NCBI GenBank assembly: GCA_902363575.1
Contig: CABJAJ010000006.1
Coordinates: forward strand, 97,497-161,496
Length of the DNA: 64,000 bases
Direction: 5' to 3'
Source of the DNA: Rikenellaceae bacterium
GTDB lineage: Bacteria > Bacteroidota > Bacteroidia > Bacteroidales > Rikenellaceae
Part shown: positions 25,397 to 34,662 of the stretch, piece by piece
Layout of the letters: each line of letters opens with the position of its first letter
Numbering within the stretch: the first letter of the stretch is position 1
Notes under the pieces: generated by a model
Databases searched by the model: none
What the model was told of the DNA's origin: nothing
Seen by the model: the letters and a program-made list of their open reading frames with translations, nothing else
Translations under genes and position numbers: made by a program

Positions 25397-26173
25397 CTAA
25401 AACTCGTATTTCTTTTTACCGAATTTGAACGCCCGTGCTTGGTTCTGCTTGCAGTCCTCCAACTCGAAGAGCAGGCCGATGACCTTTCGATCCACTCGTC
25501 CCTCGAACTGAATACCATTATCGGTTATCAACTGCCGCATGAACGCATTGACCTCGTTCGCTGGTACGATATCGCCCGTGTGGAAACGACCGTACACGGC
25601 CTGTTGCATCTTCTCAGAGGTCAGCAATCGGTTTTCCTCGATGCTCCCTAATGCGGCCTCGATTTTGCGGCGGTCGTAACCGAGGGCTTCGATGCGTTTT
25701 GTTCCTAATACCGTGTGGGCTTTAACCATCGCCTCAAACTCGTCGCCTAATTCGTCGAGCATATAACTCGGCTCGGTATCGGGGTTGACCGTCTGCAACT
25801 TGTCGAGCTGGCTTACCACCTCACGCCACAATTCCTTTGTGATTTTCAGCCCTGCCTGCTTACGGCGCAGACGGTCTTCGTCCGTGATGGGCTGGTTGTA
25901 TTTGACGATCTTGGTGTGGAACGGTGCGCTCTTATAGGCAGTCTCTACCATCGAGGGGTATTTGTAGTAGGCTCTTATCTTCTCGTCCTCCCACGCGTTA
26001 TCCCACATAAACCAGTTGCGTTTGCCCTCGCGTGTAACGAAGCGTTTATACTCCATGCCATTTACGGCCTCCAACAACGCTCCCTTTTCGATGTCATTGA
26101 CGGCAGGAATAGCGGCCACCTTATTATATATGGCCTCCTTGCTCTCTAACTGCTGGATGAGCGTCCCACGCAC
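25397..26173 (-). CDS. Element protein of unknown function, probably 5'-truncated
   Basis: A 258-residue frame starting at GTG 26173; an in-frame stop lies a few codons upstream, and the flanking DNA is integrase remnant, so the original N-terminus was probably lost. The protein is highly charged and helical, with KRNWFMWDNAWEDEKIRAYY and RFHTGDIVPANEVNAFMRQL, ending FKFGKKKYEF. No domain recognised. Base composition is intermediate between the element and the chromosome. Confidence 0.6.
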   Translation of the reverse strand: MRGTLIQQLESKEAIYNKVAAIPAVNDIEKGALLEAVNGMEYKRFVTREGKRNWFMWDNAWEDEKIRAYYKYPSMVETAYKSAPFHTKIVKYNQPITDEDRLRRKQAGLKITKELWREVVSQLDKLQTVNPDTEPSYMLDELGDEFEAMVKAHTVLGTKRIEALGYDRRKIEAALGSIEENRLLTSEKMQQAVYGRFHTGDIVPANEVNAFMRQLITDNGIQFEGRVDRKVIGLLFELEDCKQNQARAFKFGKKKYEF

Positions 26174-26215
26174 AGGATAGGCACGTCAACTGGTTGCAAG
26201 TATTGGTTACGTGGT

Positions 26216-26746
26216 GGAGCGTCGCCACAGATACGCCCTCTGAAACTGCCTTATTATAGACGGCTTTCAGTACGCTGAACTTGGTAGCAAGGCTGTTGTT
26301 TACGTTGCCACGCTGACGAAGGAAGATTTGACCGAGCGGAATTGCGACATAAGGGCAAGCGTTACCTTATGTTTGCTGGCCGAGCCGTATTTCTCGACCT
26401 TTTCCAATCGTTCGATAATCTGCTTGAAATAGTCGTCTACCGTACAATCCATGCGTTTACCGACGGTTTCAAACAGCGTTTCAAAGGTTACAGGAATTTC
26501 AAGGGCTTCCAGTTTCTTGATTTTCTTCTCGTACTCTTTAATTTTAGCAGTTACTTGAAACTGAATATCGTCCCTGTCGGGGCAATCTTCCATTACCTTT
26601 TGGGCATCTGCATCCCGGTATTCACGGGCTACGGATACACCTAAACCGACCGATTTCCGACGGTTATCATGGAAAAACAAAAGACATAAAGGGCTGGTGT
26701 TGTTCTTGTAGATTACGTCCTTGCGGAGTATTACTTTGAAAGTCAT
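26216..26746 (-). pseudogene. Tyrosine integrase remnant (N-terminal part)
   Basis: The N-terminal arm-binding and SAM-like core-binding regions of a Bacteroidota phage/ICE-type integrase: MTFKVILRKDVIYKNNTSPL, SVGLGVSVAREYRD, then DYFKQIIERLEKVEKYGSAS. After about residue 140 the frame shifts; FLRQRGNVNNSLATKFSVLK and AVYNKAVSEGV continue in another frame until about 26216. The catalytic domain (R..HxxR..Y) is absent. Its place next to tRNA-Gly suggests an old integration at that tRNA. Confidence 0.8.
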
Positions 26747-26867
26747 TGTTTTGCATCGTTAGATGCAGGAGAGAAAACACGTTTCAAAAGGGGAGTTTAA
26801 TGGAGAGGCAATGGGGAGGCAACGCTGTGAAAAGGCCTTTTCAGACCTGTTTTTCCACCTTGTGTAA

Positions 26868-26906
26868 ACAAAAAATCAGCAACCTCATTTCTGTAAGTTG
26901 CTGATT
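26868..26906 (-). terminator. Intrinsic terminator downstream of tRNA-Gly
   Basis: On the minus strand AATCAGCAAC / GTTGCTGATT with a 13-base loop followed by TTTTTG, 8 bp past the tRNA 3' end. Confidence 0.8.
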
Positions 26907-26913
26907 CTCTGAG

Positions 26914-26986
26914 AGCGGAAAACGAGACTCGAACTCGCGACCCCAACCTTGGCAAGGTTGTGCTCTACCAACTGAGCTATTTCCGC
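26914..26986 (-). tRNA. tRNA-Gly (anticodon GCC)
   Basis: The minus strand folds as a tRNA: acceptor GCGGAAA / TTTCCGC, D-arm AGCTCAGTTGGTAGAGC, anticodon loop CTTGCCAAG (GCC), and T-arm GCGAGTTCGAGTCTCGT. CCA is not encoded. It marks the right border of the mobile region. Confidence 0.95.
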
Positions 26987-27039
26987 AAAATAGGTCTGTC
27001 GTTCGCTACCGATCGGCGGAGTTTAATCGAACGCGAGTG

Positions 27040-27047
27040 CAAAGGTA
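27040..27047 (-). promoter_or_regulatory. -7 box of the tRNA-Gly promoter
   Basis: TACCTTTG on the minus strand, about 54 bp upstream of the tRNA; the same box sequence precedes tRNA-Gln. Confidence 0.55.
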
Positions 27048-27110
27048 AGCAAAAAATCCGTAACTCCAAATTTTTTCGGGCACACCGCACGATTTTCCAA
27101 CGCATCCGCC

Positions 27111-27713
27111 TCAGCGGAAGATGCGGATCCGTTTTTCTAACGGTTCGGAGGTCTTCTCCGAGGGCGCTTCGAGCGGCGTTCCGAAAGGCATCTGGGCAAT
27201 CAGCCGCCAGCTTTCAGGCAAATCCCACAGGCGACGGACCCGGTTGTCGATCAATGGATTGTAATGCTGCAAAGATGCTCCCAGCCCGGTCTCTTCCAGC
27301 AGCGTCCAGACGGCAAGCTGGTGCATGGCGGAGGTTTGCTGCGACCAGACGGGAAAATTGTCGGCATAGGTCGGGTACCTACGCTGAAGTTCCGACACCG
27401 TATCCTGGTCCTCGAAGAACAATACCGTGCCGTGACCCGATGCGAAGCTGCGTTCCACCCGCTCGCGTGAACGTGCGTAGAGCTCGTCGGAGAGCAGCTC
27501 GCGCAGGGCGTCGAGGACAATCCGCCACAATTCGGCATGATGGTCGCCGAGCAGGAGTACCAGCCTCGATGACTGGGAGTTGAAAGCCGAAGGCATGTAT
27601 CTGACCGCAAAGCGGACGATCTCTTCGATCCGCCCGTCGTCCACCGGCGACCGGTCGCTGAGAGAATAATAGCTTCTGCGATGCAGCAGAGCTTCCCGGA
27701 GTGTCTTTTCCAT
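27111..27713 (-). CDS. Nitroreductase family protein
   Basis: A 200-residue FMN-dependent oxidoreductase of the small nitroreductase group that includes fatty-acid-response HY1-like proteins. FMN/phosphate contacts are suggested by LLHRRSYYSLSDRSP near the N-terminus and PSAFNSQSSRLVLLLG (41-56). GLGASLQHYNP and QMPFGTPLEAPSEK near the C-terminus are family hallmarks. The physiological substrate is unknown. Divergent from the acyl-CoA reductase gene. Confidence 0.9.
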   Translation of the reverse strand: MEKTLREALLHRRSYYSLSDRSPVDDGRIEEIVRFAVRYMPSAFNSQSSRLVLLLGDHHAELWRIVLDALRELLSDELYARSRERVERSFASGHGTVLFFEDQDTVSELQRRYPTYADNFPVWSQQTSAMHQLAVWTLLEETGLGASLQHYNPLIDNRVRRLWDLPESWRLIAQMPFGTPLEAPSEKTSEPLEKRIRIFR

Positions 27714-27730
27714 AAGTCGGTTTTCGGACC

Positions 27731-27749
27731 GTCCCGCAAATTTCGGGAC
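27731..27749. promoter_or_regulatory. Operator-like dyad between divergent genes
   Basis: GTCCCG-caaattt-CGGGAC, a perfect 6-bp dyad with a 7-bp spacer, 18 bp upstream of the nitroreductase ATG. A regulator site is possible; none of the adjacent genes encodes one. Confidence 0.35.
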
Positions 27750-27792
27750 ACGTTTTGCATGCGGGACGAATTGCCGGTCATTTTGCCTGAAA

Positions 27793-27824
27793 TTGGGATA
27801 AATCGTTCCGAAGCCCTATCTTTG
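27793..27824 (+). promoter_or_regulatory. Promoter of the acyl-CoA reductase gene
   Basis: TTG (27793-27795), 21 bp, TATCTTTG (27817-27824). The start codon follows after only 5 bp, predicting a leaderless or near-leaderless message. Confidence 0.65.
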
Positions 27825-27829
27825 CAGCG

Positions 27830-28813
27830 ATGGAAAAAGCGATCGCTTTGTTTGCCGAGCTGGGACGGAGGCTCGGGACGTTCGGCCGGGACAAAACCTC
27901 CCGCCGCATCATCCGGCGCGCGGAGCAGGAAAACGGCTGGTTCACGGAGCCGGAAATCCGGCGCGCGGTCGAAGCGCTGCGGAGCGAGATGCTCGACCAG
28001 GTGCGCCTGCGTGCATGGCTCGCCCCTTACCGGGTGCCGGTCGCCGTACCGCGTGACGTCCTGGTCATCATGGCCGGCAACCTTCCGTTGGTCGGTTTGT
28101 TCGACCTGCTGTGCGTGGTGGCCTCGGGGCATCGCTGCCTGGTCAAGCCCTCGTCGAAAGACCGCGTGCTGATCGGATATGCGATCGACGAACTCAAGCG
28201 GATCGATCCCGCGACAAGGGTAGGGTATTACGACGACGCCATGACTCCCGACGCTGTGATCGCCACGGGAGGCGACAACGCAAACCGCTACTTCCGGGCC
28301 CGATTCCCGGGAATCCCTGCCCTGCTGCGCGGCAGCCGCCAGTCCGTAGCCGTCCTTACGGGGCACGAATCCCCGGAGCAGCTCGCCGGACTGTCGGACG
28401 ACGTGTTCGCCTATTCCGGCCTGGGATGCCGCAATGTATCGCTGCTCTTCCTGCCCGGCGGCTGCGAACCGATGCTCGCGCCGCCTCCCATGTCCTCCAA
28501 ATACCACAACAATTACATGCAGCAACGCGCGCTGCTCACGTTGCAGGGGCGCTCTTTCCGGGACTGCGGCGGGGCGCTTCTCCTTCCCATGCGGGACTTT
28601 CCCCCGGCACTCAGCTGCATCGCCTACTCGCATTACGAACGTGCGGACGAAGTGTCCGCATGGCTCGAAGCGCACGACAGCGAGGTGCAATGCGTCGTGA
28701 GCGACTGCCTGCAACATAGCCGTCAGGTGCCGTTCGGCCGGGCCCAATCCCCCGCATTGACCGACTATCCCGACGACCGGGACGTGATGGAGTTTCTGGC
28801 CGGACTCGCATAA
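27830..28813 (+). CDS. LuxC-like acyl-CoA reductase
   Basis: A 327-residue protein of the acyl-CoA reductase (LuxC) family, which reduces acyl thioesters to aldehydes with NADPH. The region VPRDVLVIMAGNLPLVGL (74-91) and CLVKPSSKDRVLIGYAID (103-120) match the nucleotide-binding part of the aldehyde-dehydrogenase fold. Cys200 in YSGLGCRNVS is the likely acyl-accepting residue. It is shorter than LuxC of luminous bacteria (about 480). No LuxE-type acyl-protein synthetase is nearby. Confidence 0.85.
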   Translation: MEKAIALFAELGRRLGTFGRDKTSRRIIRRAEQENGWFTEPEIRRAVEALRSEMLDQVRLRAWLAPYRVPVAVPRDVLVIMAGNLPLVGLFDLLCVVASGHRCLVKPSSKDRVLIGYAIDELKRIDPATRVGYYDDAMTPDAVIATGGDNANRYFRARFPGIPALLRGSRQSVAVLTGHESPEQLAGLSDDVFAYSGLGCRNVSLLFLPGGCEPMLAPPPMSSKYHNNYMQQRALLTLQGRSFRDCGGALLLPMRDFPPALSCIAYSHYERADEVSAWLEAHDSEVQCVVSDCLQHSRQVPFGRAQSPALTDYPDDRDVMEFLAGLA

Positions 28814-29094
28814 TCACTGACAAAGCGGGGGAGGGGTACGATCTCCTTTACGATACCGGAAACACAACCGGACAGGAAAGAGGCTAATCCCATCCTCAAA
28901 GCATATTCCGGAAGGACGATCTTTGCACGGATCGGGCCTTCCATCGTCGCGAACCTGCCGCAATCCACGTAAAGCCGGACACTCCGAGCGGATTATCGGC
29001 CCGCTCGTCGATACGATCGGGGCGTTCGTCGATTTTGTTTGCGCGGGCAGCGCGAGCAGGGTAGTTTTGTGCGAAACGAAAAGCCAAGACATCC
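28814..29094 (+). promoter_or_regulatory. Intergenic region with promoter of the TolC-MacAB operon
   Basis: TTTG (29038-29041), 20 bp, TAGTTTTG (29062-29069), 25 bp before the TolC start. The rest of the gap shows no gene. Confidence 0.65.
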
Positions 29095-30411
29095 ATGAAA
29101 CGAATCCTGCTGACCGCTTGCGCCGCGCTGCTCCTATGGGTTGCCGGAGCACAGGAGTCCCCGAAACGGTGGACGCTGCAGGAGTGTCTGGACTATGCGC
29201 TGGAGCACAACATCCGGCTCCGGCAGAGTCGCAACGACTATCTGTCGGGCTTGGAGGATACGGCGGAGGCGAAAGCAGCGCTCTTCCCGTCGCTCACGGC
29301 CACGACGACGCAGGGTTACACCAACTATCCGTCGGGAAATGCGGCCGATGCCAACAGCTACACGGGCACTTACGGCATCAGCGCCGGAATGACGCTCTAC
29401 GGCGGCGGCAGGCTCCGCACGGCGGTCAAAGCACAGAAGGTGCAGAACCGCATCGACGCGCTCGCGGTGTCGGAGACCGAAAACGACATCCGCATCGCCA
29501 TCGTCGAAGCCTACATGCAGGCCCTCTATGCGGACGAAGCCGTCGGCATCGCCGTCAGCACGGCCGAAGCGTCGAAAGCCCAGCGCGACCGAGGCGAACA
29601 GATGTGGCGGGCCGGATCGATCAGCAGGGTCGATCTGGCGCAACTGGAGAGCCAGTATGCCGGCGACGGGTACCAGATCGTCGCCGCACAGACGGCAAGG
29701 GACAACTACAAATTGCAACTCAAGCAGTTGCTTGAACTCGACATAACGGACGAAATAGATCTTGCCGCGCCTGTCTTTACCGAGGATGTGGTGCTGTCTG
29801 TCCTCCCCGCAAAGACCGGGATATATGCAAGGGCATTGGATAGCATGCCGGAAATCAAACGAAGTGAATTGGCGGTCGAAGCGGCAAAACTGGGGGTAAA
29901 GCAGGCGCGTGCAGGATTCTATCCGTCCGTTTCCCTCTCGGCGAGCGTCGGGACGGGGCATATGTCGGGCGGCTCGTTCGAGCGGGGCAGCCAGGTCTGG
30001 AACCGCTTCAATGAGAACGTCGGGCTCACGCTGAGCATACCGATCTTCTCCAACCGCAAAAATCGCACGGCGGTGAACAAGGCGCGTATTGCGGTCAACA
30101 CCGGCGAGCTCGAACGCCAGAGCGCAGCGAAGACGCTGCTGCGCGAAGTCGAGACGGCCTACCTCGACGCTGTTTCGGCCCAGTCGCAGTACCTTGCGGC
30201 TGCAGAGAAACTGCGCTATGCCCGGACAAGCTATGAACTGACCGGCGAACAGTTCCGCCTAGGGATGAAAAATACGGTCGAGCTGATTACGGCGCAGAAC
30301 GAGTACACCTCCGCACGGCAGGAGCTGCTGCAGGCAAAGTACATGGCCCTGCTCAATATCGAGCTGCTCAACATCTACCAGGGGCGGGAGGTCGGAACGA
30401 TTCAACCGTAA
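29095..30411 (+). CDS. TolC-family outer membrane efflux protein
   Basis: Outer membrane channel component, 438 residues. Signal peptide MKRILLTACAALLLWVAGAQ, then two OEP repeats with the usual start WTLQECLDYALEHNIRLRQS and long helices (EVETAYLDAVSAQSQYLAAAEKL region). Probably trimeric, linking the MacA-like adaptor to the outside. First gene of a five- to six-gene plus-strand cluster; the adaptor starts 12 bp after its stop. Confidence 0.92.
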   Translation: MKRILLTACAALLLWVAGAQESPKRWTLQECLDYALEHNIRLRQSRNDYLSGLEDTAEAKAALFPSLTATTTQGYTNYPSGNAADANSYTGTYGISAGMTLYGGGRLRTAVKAQKVQNRIDALAVSETENDIRIAIVEAYMQALYADEAVGIAVSTAEASKAQRDRGEQMWRAGSISRVDLAQLESQYAGDGYQIVAAQTARDNYKLQLKQLLELDITDEIDLAAPVFTEDVVLSVLPAKTGIYARALDSMPEIKRSELAVEAAKLGVKQARAGFYPSVSLSASVGTGHMSGGSFERGSQVWNRFNENVGLTLSIPIFSNRKNRTAVNKARIAVNTGELERQSAAKTLLREVETAYLDAVSAQSQYLAAAEKLRYARTSYELTGEQFRLGMKNTVELITAQNEYTSARQELLQAKYMALLNIELLNIYQGREVGTIQP

Positions 30412-30423
30412 ACACGAACAGCC

Positions 30424-31614
30424 ATGAAAAAAAGAAGCATACTCCTCGCGTCCGGGGTCGCGGCGACCGCCGCCGTCCTCTGGTTGCTGCTGCGCCCTTC
30501 CGCCGGCGACCGGCTCACGCTCGAAACGGCACCTGCCGTCCGTATCGCCATCCGCAACTCCGTCACGGCCACCGGCACGGTGGAGCCCGTAACCGAAGTC
30601 GAGGTCGGCACCCAGGTCTCGGGTATCATCGACAAGCTCTACGCCGACTACAATGACGTGGTGAAAGCCGGACAACTGATCGCCGAGATGGACAAGGTGA
30701 CCTTGCAGGCCGAGCTGGAGTCGGCCCAGGCGGAGCTCGCCGCGAGCGAAACCGAATACGAATACCAGCTCAAAAACTACACCCGCACCCGCACGCTCCA
30801 CGAAAAGGAGCTGGTGAGCGACGCGGAGTACGATCAGGCGCTTTATCTTTACGAAAAAGCGCACAACGCCTACCGGCAGAGCCAGGCGTCGATCGTCAAG
30901 GTCAAACGCAACCTGGGCTATGCCACCATCACCTCGCCGATCGACGGCGTGGTCATCAGCCGCGCCGTGGAGGAGGGGCAGACCGTGGCCGCCGGATTCG
31001 AGACCCCGACGCTGTTCACCATCGCCAACGACCTGACCCGGATGCGGGTGATCGCCGACGTGGACGAAGCCGACATCGGCCAGGTGGCCGACGGTCAGCG
31101 CGTGGAGTTCACCGTGGACGCCTATCCCGACGACACGTTCGCGGGAACGGTGGAGCAGGTGCGTCTCGAGGCGACGACCGAATCGAGCGTGGTGACCTAT
31201 GAAGTGGTCATCACGGCCCACAATCCGGAGCTGAAACTGAAACCCGGACTGACGGCCAACGTCACCGTCTATACGCTGGAAAAGGAGGACGCGCTGGCCG
31301 TCCCGACCAAAGCGCTGCGTTTCGTGCCCGACAAAGAACTGCTGGCCGGGCTGGATATGACGCTCACGCCGGCAGCCGGAACACCGGAGCCGGGACAACG
31401 TGAAATCTGGGTCAGAAACGGTCGGACGCTTGAAGCCCGCATGGTCACAACCGGCGCCGCGAGCGGCGATAAAACCGAAGTCACCGGCCAACTGGCCGAA
31501 GGGGAGGAGGTGGTTACGGGGCTTGCCATCGCCGAACCTTCGGTCCGGCCGGCCGCCGCCGAGCGCAGCCCCTTCATGCCATCGCCTCCGGGCGGCAAAA
31601 ACAAAATGCGATAG
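30424..31614 (+). CDS. MacA-like periplasmic adaptor
   Basis: A 396-residue membrane-fusion protein: a non-cleaved N-terminal anchor (about 6-22), first half of the lipoyl domain (SVTATGTVEPVTEVEVGTQV), a helical hairpin (80-155), second lipoyl half (LGYATITSPIDGVVISRAVE), then beta-barrel and membrane-proximal domains. Couples the ABC transporter to the TolC-like channel. It lies 2 bp upstream of the ATPase gene. Confidence 0.92.
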   Translation: MKKRSILLASGVAATAAVLWLLLRPSAGDRLTLETAPAVRIAIRNSVTATGTVEPVTEVEVGTQVSGIIDKLYADYNDVVKAGQLIAEMDKVTLQAELESAQAELAASETEYEYQLKNYTRTRTLHEKELVSDAEYDQALYLYEKAHNAYRQSQASIVKVKRNLGYATITSPIDGVVISRAVEEGQTVAAGFETPTLFTIANDLTRMRVIADVDEADIGQVADGQRVEFTVDAYPDDTFAGTVEQVRLEATTESSVVTYEVVITAHNPELKLKPGLTANVTVYTLEKEDALAVPTKALRFVPDKELLAGLDMTLTPAAGTPEPGQREIWVRNGRTLEARMVTTGAASGDKTEVTGQLAEGEEVVTGLAIAEPSVRPAAAERSPFMPSPPGGKNKMR

Positions 31615-31616
31615 CC

Positions 31617-32357
31617 ATGAAAGAGGTGATCCGGCTGGAACAGGTCCGGCGTGATTTTCGGGTCGGCGACGAGGTGGTGCACGCCCTGCGCGGGGTGTCG
31701 TTCACCATCGGCGAGGGTGAGTTCGTCACGATCATGGGCACTTCCGGTTCGGGCAAATCGACGCTCCTCAATACGCTCGGCTGCCTGGACACTCCGACCG
31801 ACGGGGCGTACTTTCTCGACGGCATCCCCGTGCGCTCGATGGACAAGAACGAGCGGGCCACGCTGCGCAACCGCAAGATCGGCTTCGTATTTCAGAATTA
31901 CAACCTGCTGCCCAAGACCACGGCCGTCGAGAACGTCGAACTGCCGCTCCTCTACAACCCGGCCTACAGCTCCGTGCAACGGCGGGACAAAGCCGTCGAG
32001 GCGCTGCGGGCCGTCGGGCTGGGCGACCGGCTGCAACACCGGAGCAACCAGATGTCGGGCGGGCAGATGCAGCGCGTGGCCATCGCGCGGGCCTTGGTGA
32101 ACGACCCGGCGGTCATCCTGGCCGACGAGGCGACGGGCAACCTCGACACCCGCACGAGCTTCGAGGTGCTGGTGCTCTTTCAGCAGCTCCATGCCGCCGG
32201 GCGCACGATCATCTTCGTGACGCACAACCCCGAAATCGCCCGGTACAGCAGCCGCAACATCACCCTGCGCGACGGCCGCGTCACGGACGACGTGCACAAC
32301 GGGCAGGTTCTATCCGCAGCCGACGCCCTAAAGCGGCTGCCCCGTCAAGACGAATAA
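31617..32357 (+). CDS. ABC transporter ATP-binding protein, MacB/LolD type
   Basis: A 246-residue ATPase. Walker [10 protein letters not shown] (41-49), signature MSGGQMQRV (146-154), Walker [13 protein letters not shown] (166-177), switch His in FVTHNPEIA. The family signature [14 protein letters not shown] places it with MacB/LolD-type mechanotransmission transporters. In most MacB proteins this domain is fused to the permease; here the two are separate genes. Confidence 0.94.
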   Translation: MKEVIRLEQVRRDFRVGDEVVHALRGVSFTIGEGEFVTIMGTSGSGKSTLLNTLGCLDTPTDGAYFLDGIPVRSMDKNERATLRNRKIGFVFQNYNLLPKTTAVENVELPLLYNPAYSSVQRRDKAVEALRAVGLGDRLQHRSNQMSGGQMQRVAIARALVNDPAVILADEATGNLDTRTSFEVLVLFQQLHAAGRTIIFVTHNPEIARYSSRNITLRDGRVTDDVHNGQVLSAADALKRLPRQDE

Positions 32358-32360
32358 ACC

Positions 32361-33581
32361 ATGCATATCGCCAATCTTTTCAAAATCGCGGTCCGGGCGC
32401 TCGGCAACAACAAGCTGCGCGGATTCCTCACGATGCTCGGCATCATCATCGGGGTCGCGTCGGTCGTCACCATGCTGGCCATCGGCCAGGGCTCCAAAAG
32501 GAGCATCCAGGCGGAGATCGGCGAGATGGGGTCGAACATGATTATGATTCATCCGGGCGGAGACATGCGGGGCGGCGTGCGGCTCGGCGCCGACGACATG
32601 GAATCGCTCAGGCTCCGTGACCTGGAGGATATCCGCGAGCAGGCCCGCTATGTGAGCCTCGTTTCGCCGTCGGTAAACAGTTCGGGGCAGGCCGTGTACG
32701 GAGCCAACAATACGCCGACGACGGTGTACGGCGTGGGGCTCGACTACATGGACATCCGCCGCTACAAGGTCGCCGACGGCGACATGTTTACCGAACAGGA
32801 CATCCATGCGGCCGCGAAGGTTTGCGTCATCGGCCGGTCGGTCGCGGACGACCTGTTCACCGACGGCGCGAATCCCGTCGGCAAAATCGTCCGCTTCGGC
32901 TCGATCCCGTTCCGGATCGTGGGGGTGCTCGAAAGCAAGGGCTACAACAGCATGGGCATGGACCAAGACGACCTTATCATCGCCCCCTATACGACCGTGC
33001 AGAAACGCATCCTCGCCATCACGCACCTCCAGCAGATCGTCTGCTCGGCTCTGAGCGAAGCCCATACCGACGAAGCCATCGACGAGATCACCGACATCCT
33101 GCGCACCAACCACAGACTCAAGGAGTCCGAGGACGACGACTTCACGATCCGCTCGCAGCAGGAGCTCTCGTCGATGCTCACCTCGACCACGGACATGATG
33201 ACTGTCCTGCTGGCCGCCGTAGCGGGTATCTCGCTGCTGGTGGGCGGCATCGGCATCATGAACATCATGTACGTCTCGGTCACGGAGCGCACCCGCGAGA
33301 TCGGTCTCAGAATGAGCATCGGGGCCAAAGGGCGCGACATCATGGCGCAATTCCTCATCGAATCAATCCTCATCAGCGTGACGGGCGGCCTGATCGGGGT
33401 GATATGCGGCGTCGGCGCGGCGGCGGTGGTCAATCTTGCGGCCTCTTTCCCGATCTTCGTTCAGCCGTGGAGCGTCTTTCTCTCATTCGCCGTCTGCACG
33501 CTCACGGGCGTCTTCTTCGGCTGGTACCCGGCGCAGAAAGCCGCCATGCTCGATCCGATCGAGGCGATCCGTTATGAATAG
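32361..33581 (+). CDS. ABC transporter permease, MacB/FtsX type
   Basis: A 406-residue inner membrane protein: an N-terminal membrane helix (about 20-40, GFLTMLGIIIGVASVVTMLA), a large periplasmic domain (45-270), and three C-terminal helices with VGGIGIMNIMYVSVTERTRE, the conserved MacB coupling loop. It works with the preceding ATPase, adaptor and TolC protein to export an unknown molecule (peptide, lipid or drug). Confidence 0.93.
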   Translation: MHIANLFKIAVRALGNNKLRGFLTMLGIIIGVASVVTMLAIGQGSKRSIQAEIGEMGSNMIMIHPGGDMRGGVRLGADDMESLRLRDLEDIREQARYVSLVSPSVNSSGQAVYGANNTPTTVYGVGLDYMDIRRYKVADGDMFTEQDIHAAAKVCVIGRSVADDLFTDGANPVGKIVRFGSIPFRIVGVLESKGYNSMGMDQDDLIIAPYTTVQKRILAITHLQQIVCSALSEAHTDEAIDEITDILRTNHRLKESEDDDFTIRSQQELSSMLTSTTDMMTVLLAAVAGISLLVGGIGIMNIMYVSVTERTREIGLRMSIGAKGRDIMAQFLIESILISVTGGLIGVICGVGAAAVVNLAASFPIFVQPWSVFLSFAVCTLTGVFFGWYPAQKAAMLDPIEAIRYE

Positions 33582-33595
33582 TCGCAAAATTTCGC

Positions 33596-33603
33596 TAAAT
33601 TTG
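33596..33603 (+). promoter_or_regulatory. Internal -7 box before the sensor kinase
   Basis: TAAATTTG, 9 bp before ATG 33613. It argues for the later of two candidate starts and for separate transcription of the two-component pair. Confidence 0.5.
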
Positions 33604-33612
33604 TCGTTACGT

Positions 33613-34662
33613 ATGAACGCTGCGCAATCGAAATATACGGGGTGGCTGGTCCACCTCACGGCCTGGGCCGTCGTGCTGGGTATGCCGCTGTTCGTGACCA
33701 GTCCCGACCGCCCCCTGATGAACGGGCCGCAATACGCCCGCTTCCTGCTCGTGCCGCTCTCGTTCATGGTGGTCTTCTACACCAACTATTTCGTGCTGAT
33801 ACGCCGCCACCTGTTCGCCCACCGCATCGGTCGCTTCGTGGGCTGCAACCTCGTGCTGATTGCGGCAGTCATGTTCGGGGTGCACCTGTTCTTCCGCTTC
33901 GTGCTTCCTCCCGATATGGCGCGGCCGCCCATACCGCGCCCGTGGCAGGACACCGTGCGGTTCTTTGCGGGCAACGCTCTGCTCTATATGCTGGTGGTCG
34001 GGGTCAGCGTCGCCATCCGCATGACCAGCGGATGGTACCGCGCCGAGGCGGCCCGCCGGCAACTGGAGCACAGCCGCACACAGGCCGAGCTGCAAAACCT
34101 CAAAAGCCAGCTCAACCCCCATTTCCTGTTCAATACGCTCAACAACATCTATTCGCTCATCCAGCTCGACGCCGACCGTGCGCAGCAGGTCGTGCACGAC
34201 CTGAGCCGCCTGCTCCGCTACGTGCTCTACGACAGCAGCCAGCCCTTCGTGCCGCTCGGCGCGGAGATCGGATTTCTGCGCGACTACATCGAGCTCATGC
34301 GCATCCGGCTTCCCCGCCATGTGCGGCTCTTCGTTTCGTTGCCGGAAAATCCGTCGCCGTCGCCCGTGGCGCCGCTGCTGTTCATCTCGCTCGTCGAAAA
34401 CGCTTTCAAGCACGGCGTGAGCGACGAAAAACCCTCCTATGTAACCATCGACCTGCGCGAAGCCGACGGGCAGTTGATCTGCAAAATCAAGAACAGCTTC
34501 TTTCCCAAATCCGCCGCAACGGACAGGAGCGGATCGGGGATCGGACTTAAAAACCTCTCGAAACGGCTCGAAATGATCTATCCCGGACAGTACACCCTCG
34601 AATACGGACAGACGGGCGAGGCTTTTCAGGCGGTGCTGTGCATCAAATTCCAACGGACATGA
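33613..34662 (+). CDS. LytS-family sensor histidine kinase
   Basis: A 349-residue membrane kinase with four predicted membrane segments (12-30, 42-62, 75-95, 118-136). A short coiled linker leads to the His_kinase domain with phosphoacceptor His170 in SQLNPHFLFNTLNN, and an ATPase domain with SLVENAFKHG and GSGIGLKNLSKRL. An earlier ATG at 33574 overlaps the permease gene and is less likely. Pairs with the LytTR regulator through an ATGA overlap. Probably senses envelope state or the exported compound. Confidence 0.9.
   Translation: MNAAQSKYTGWLVHLTAWAVVLGMPLFVTSPDRPLMNGPQYARFLLVPLSFMVVFYTNYFVLIRRHLFAHRIGRFVGCNLVLIAAVMFGVHLFFRFVLPPDMARPPIPRPWQDTVRFFAGNALLYMLVVGVSVAIRMTSGWYRAEAARRQLEHSRTQAELQNLKSQLNPHFLFNTLNNIYSLIQLDADRAQQVVHDLSRLLRYVLYDSSQPFVPLGAEIGFLRDYIELMRIRLPRHVRLFVSLPENPSPSPVAPLLFISLVENAFKHGVSDEKPSYVTIDLREADGQLICKIKNSFFPKSAATDRSGSGIGLKNLSKRLEMIYPGQYTLEYGQTGEAFQAVLCIKFQRT

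Noticed and set aside
24577..26746. Prophage
   Set aside because: Only one phage-type gene and an integrase fragment; no structural, lysis or packaging genes.
11200..26900. Complete integrative conjugative element
   Set aside because: No type IV secretion/Tra genes, no coupling ATPase and only a broken integrase; mobilizable at most.
26957..27583. Plus-strand frame over the nitroreductase
   Set aside because: Antisense shadow beginning inside the tRNA-Gly gene; Arg-rich with no domain.
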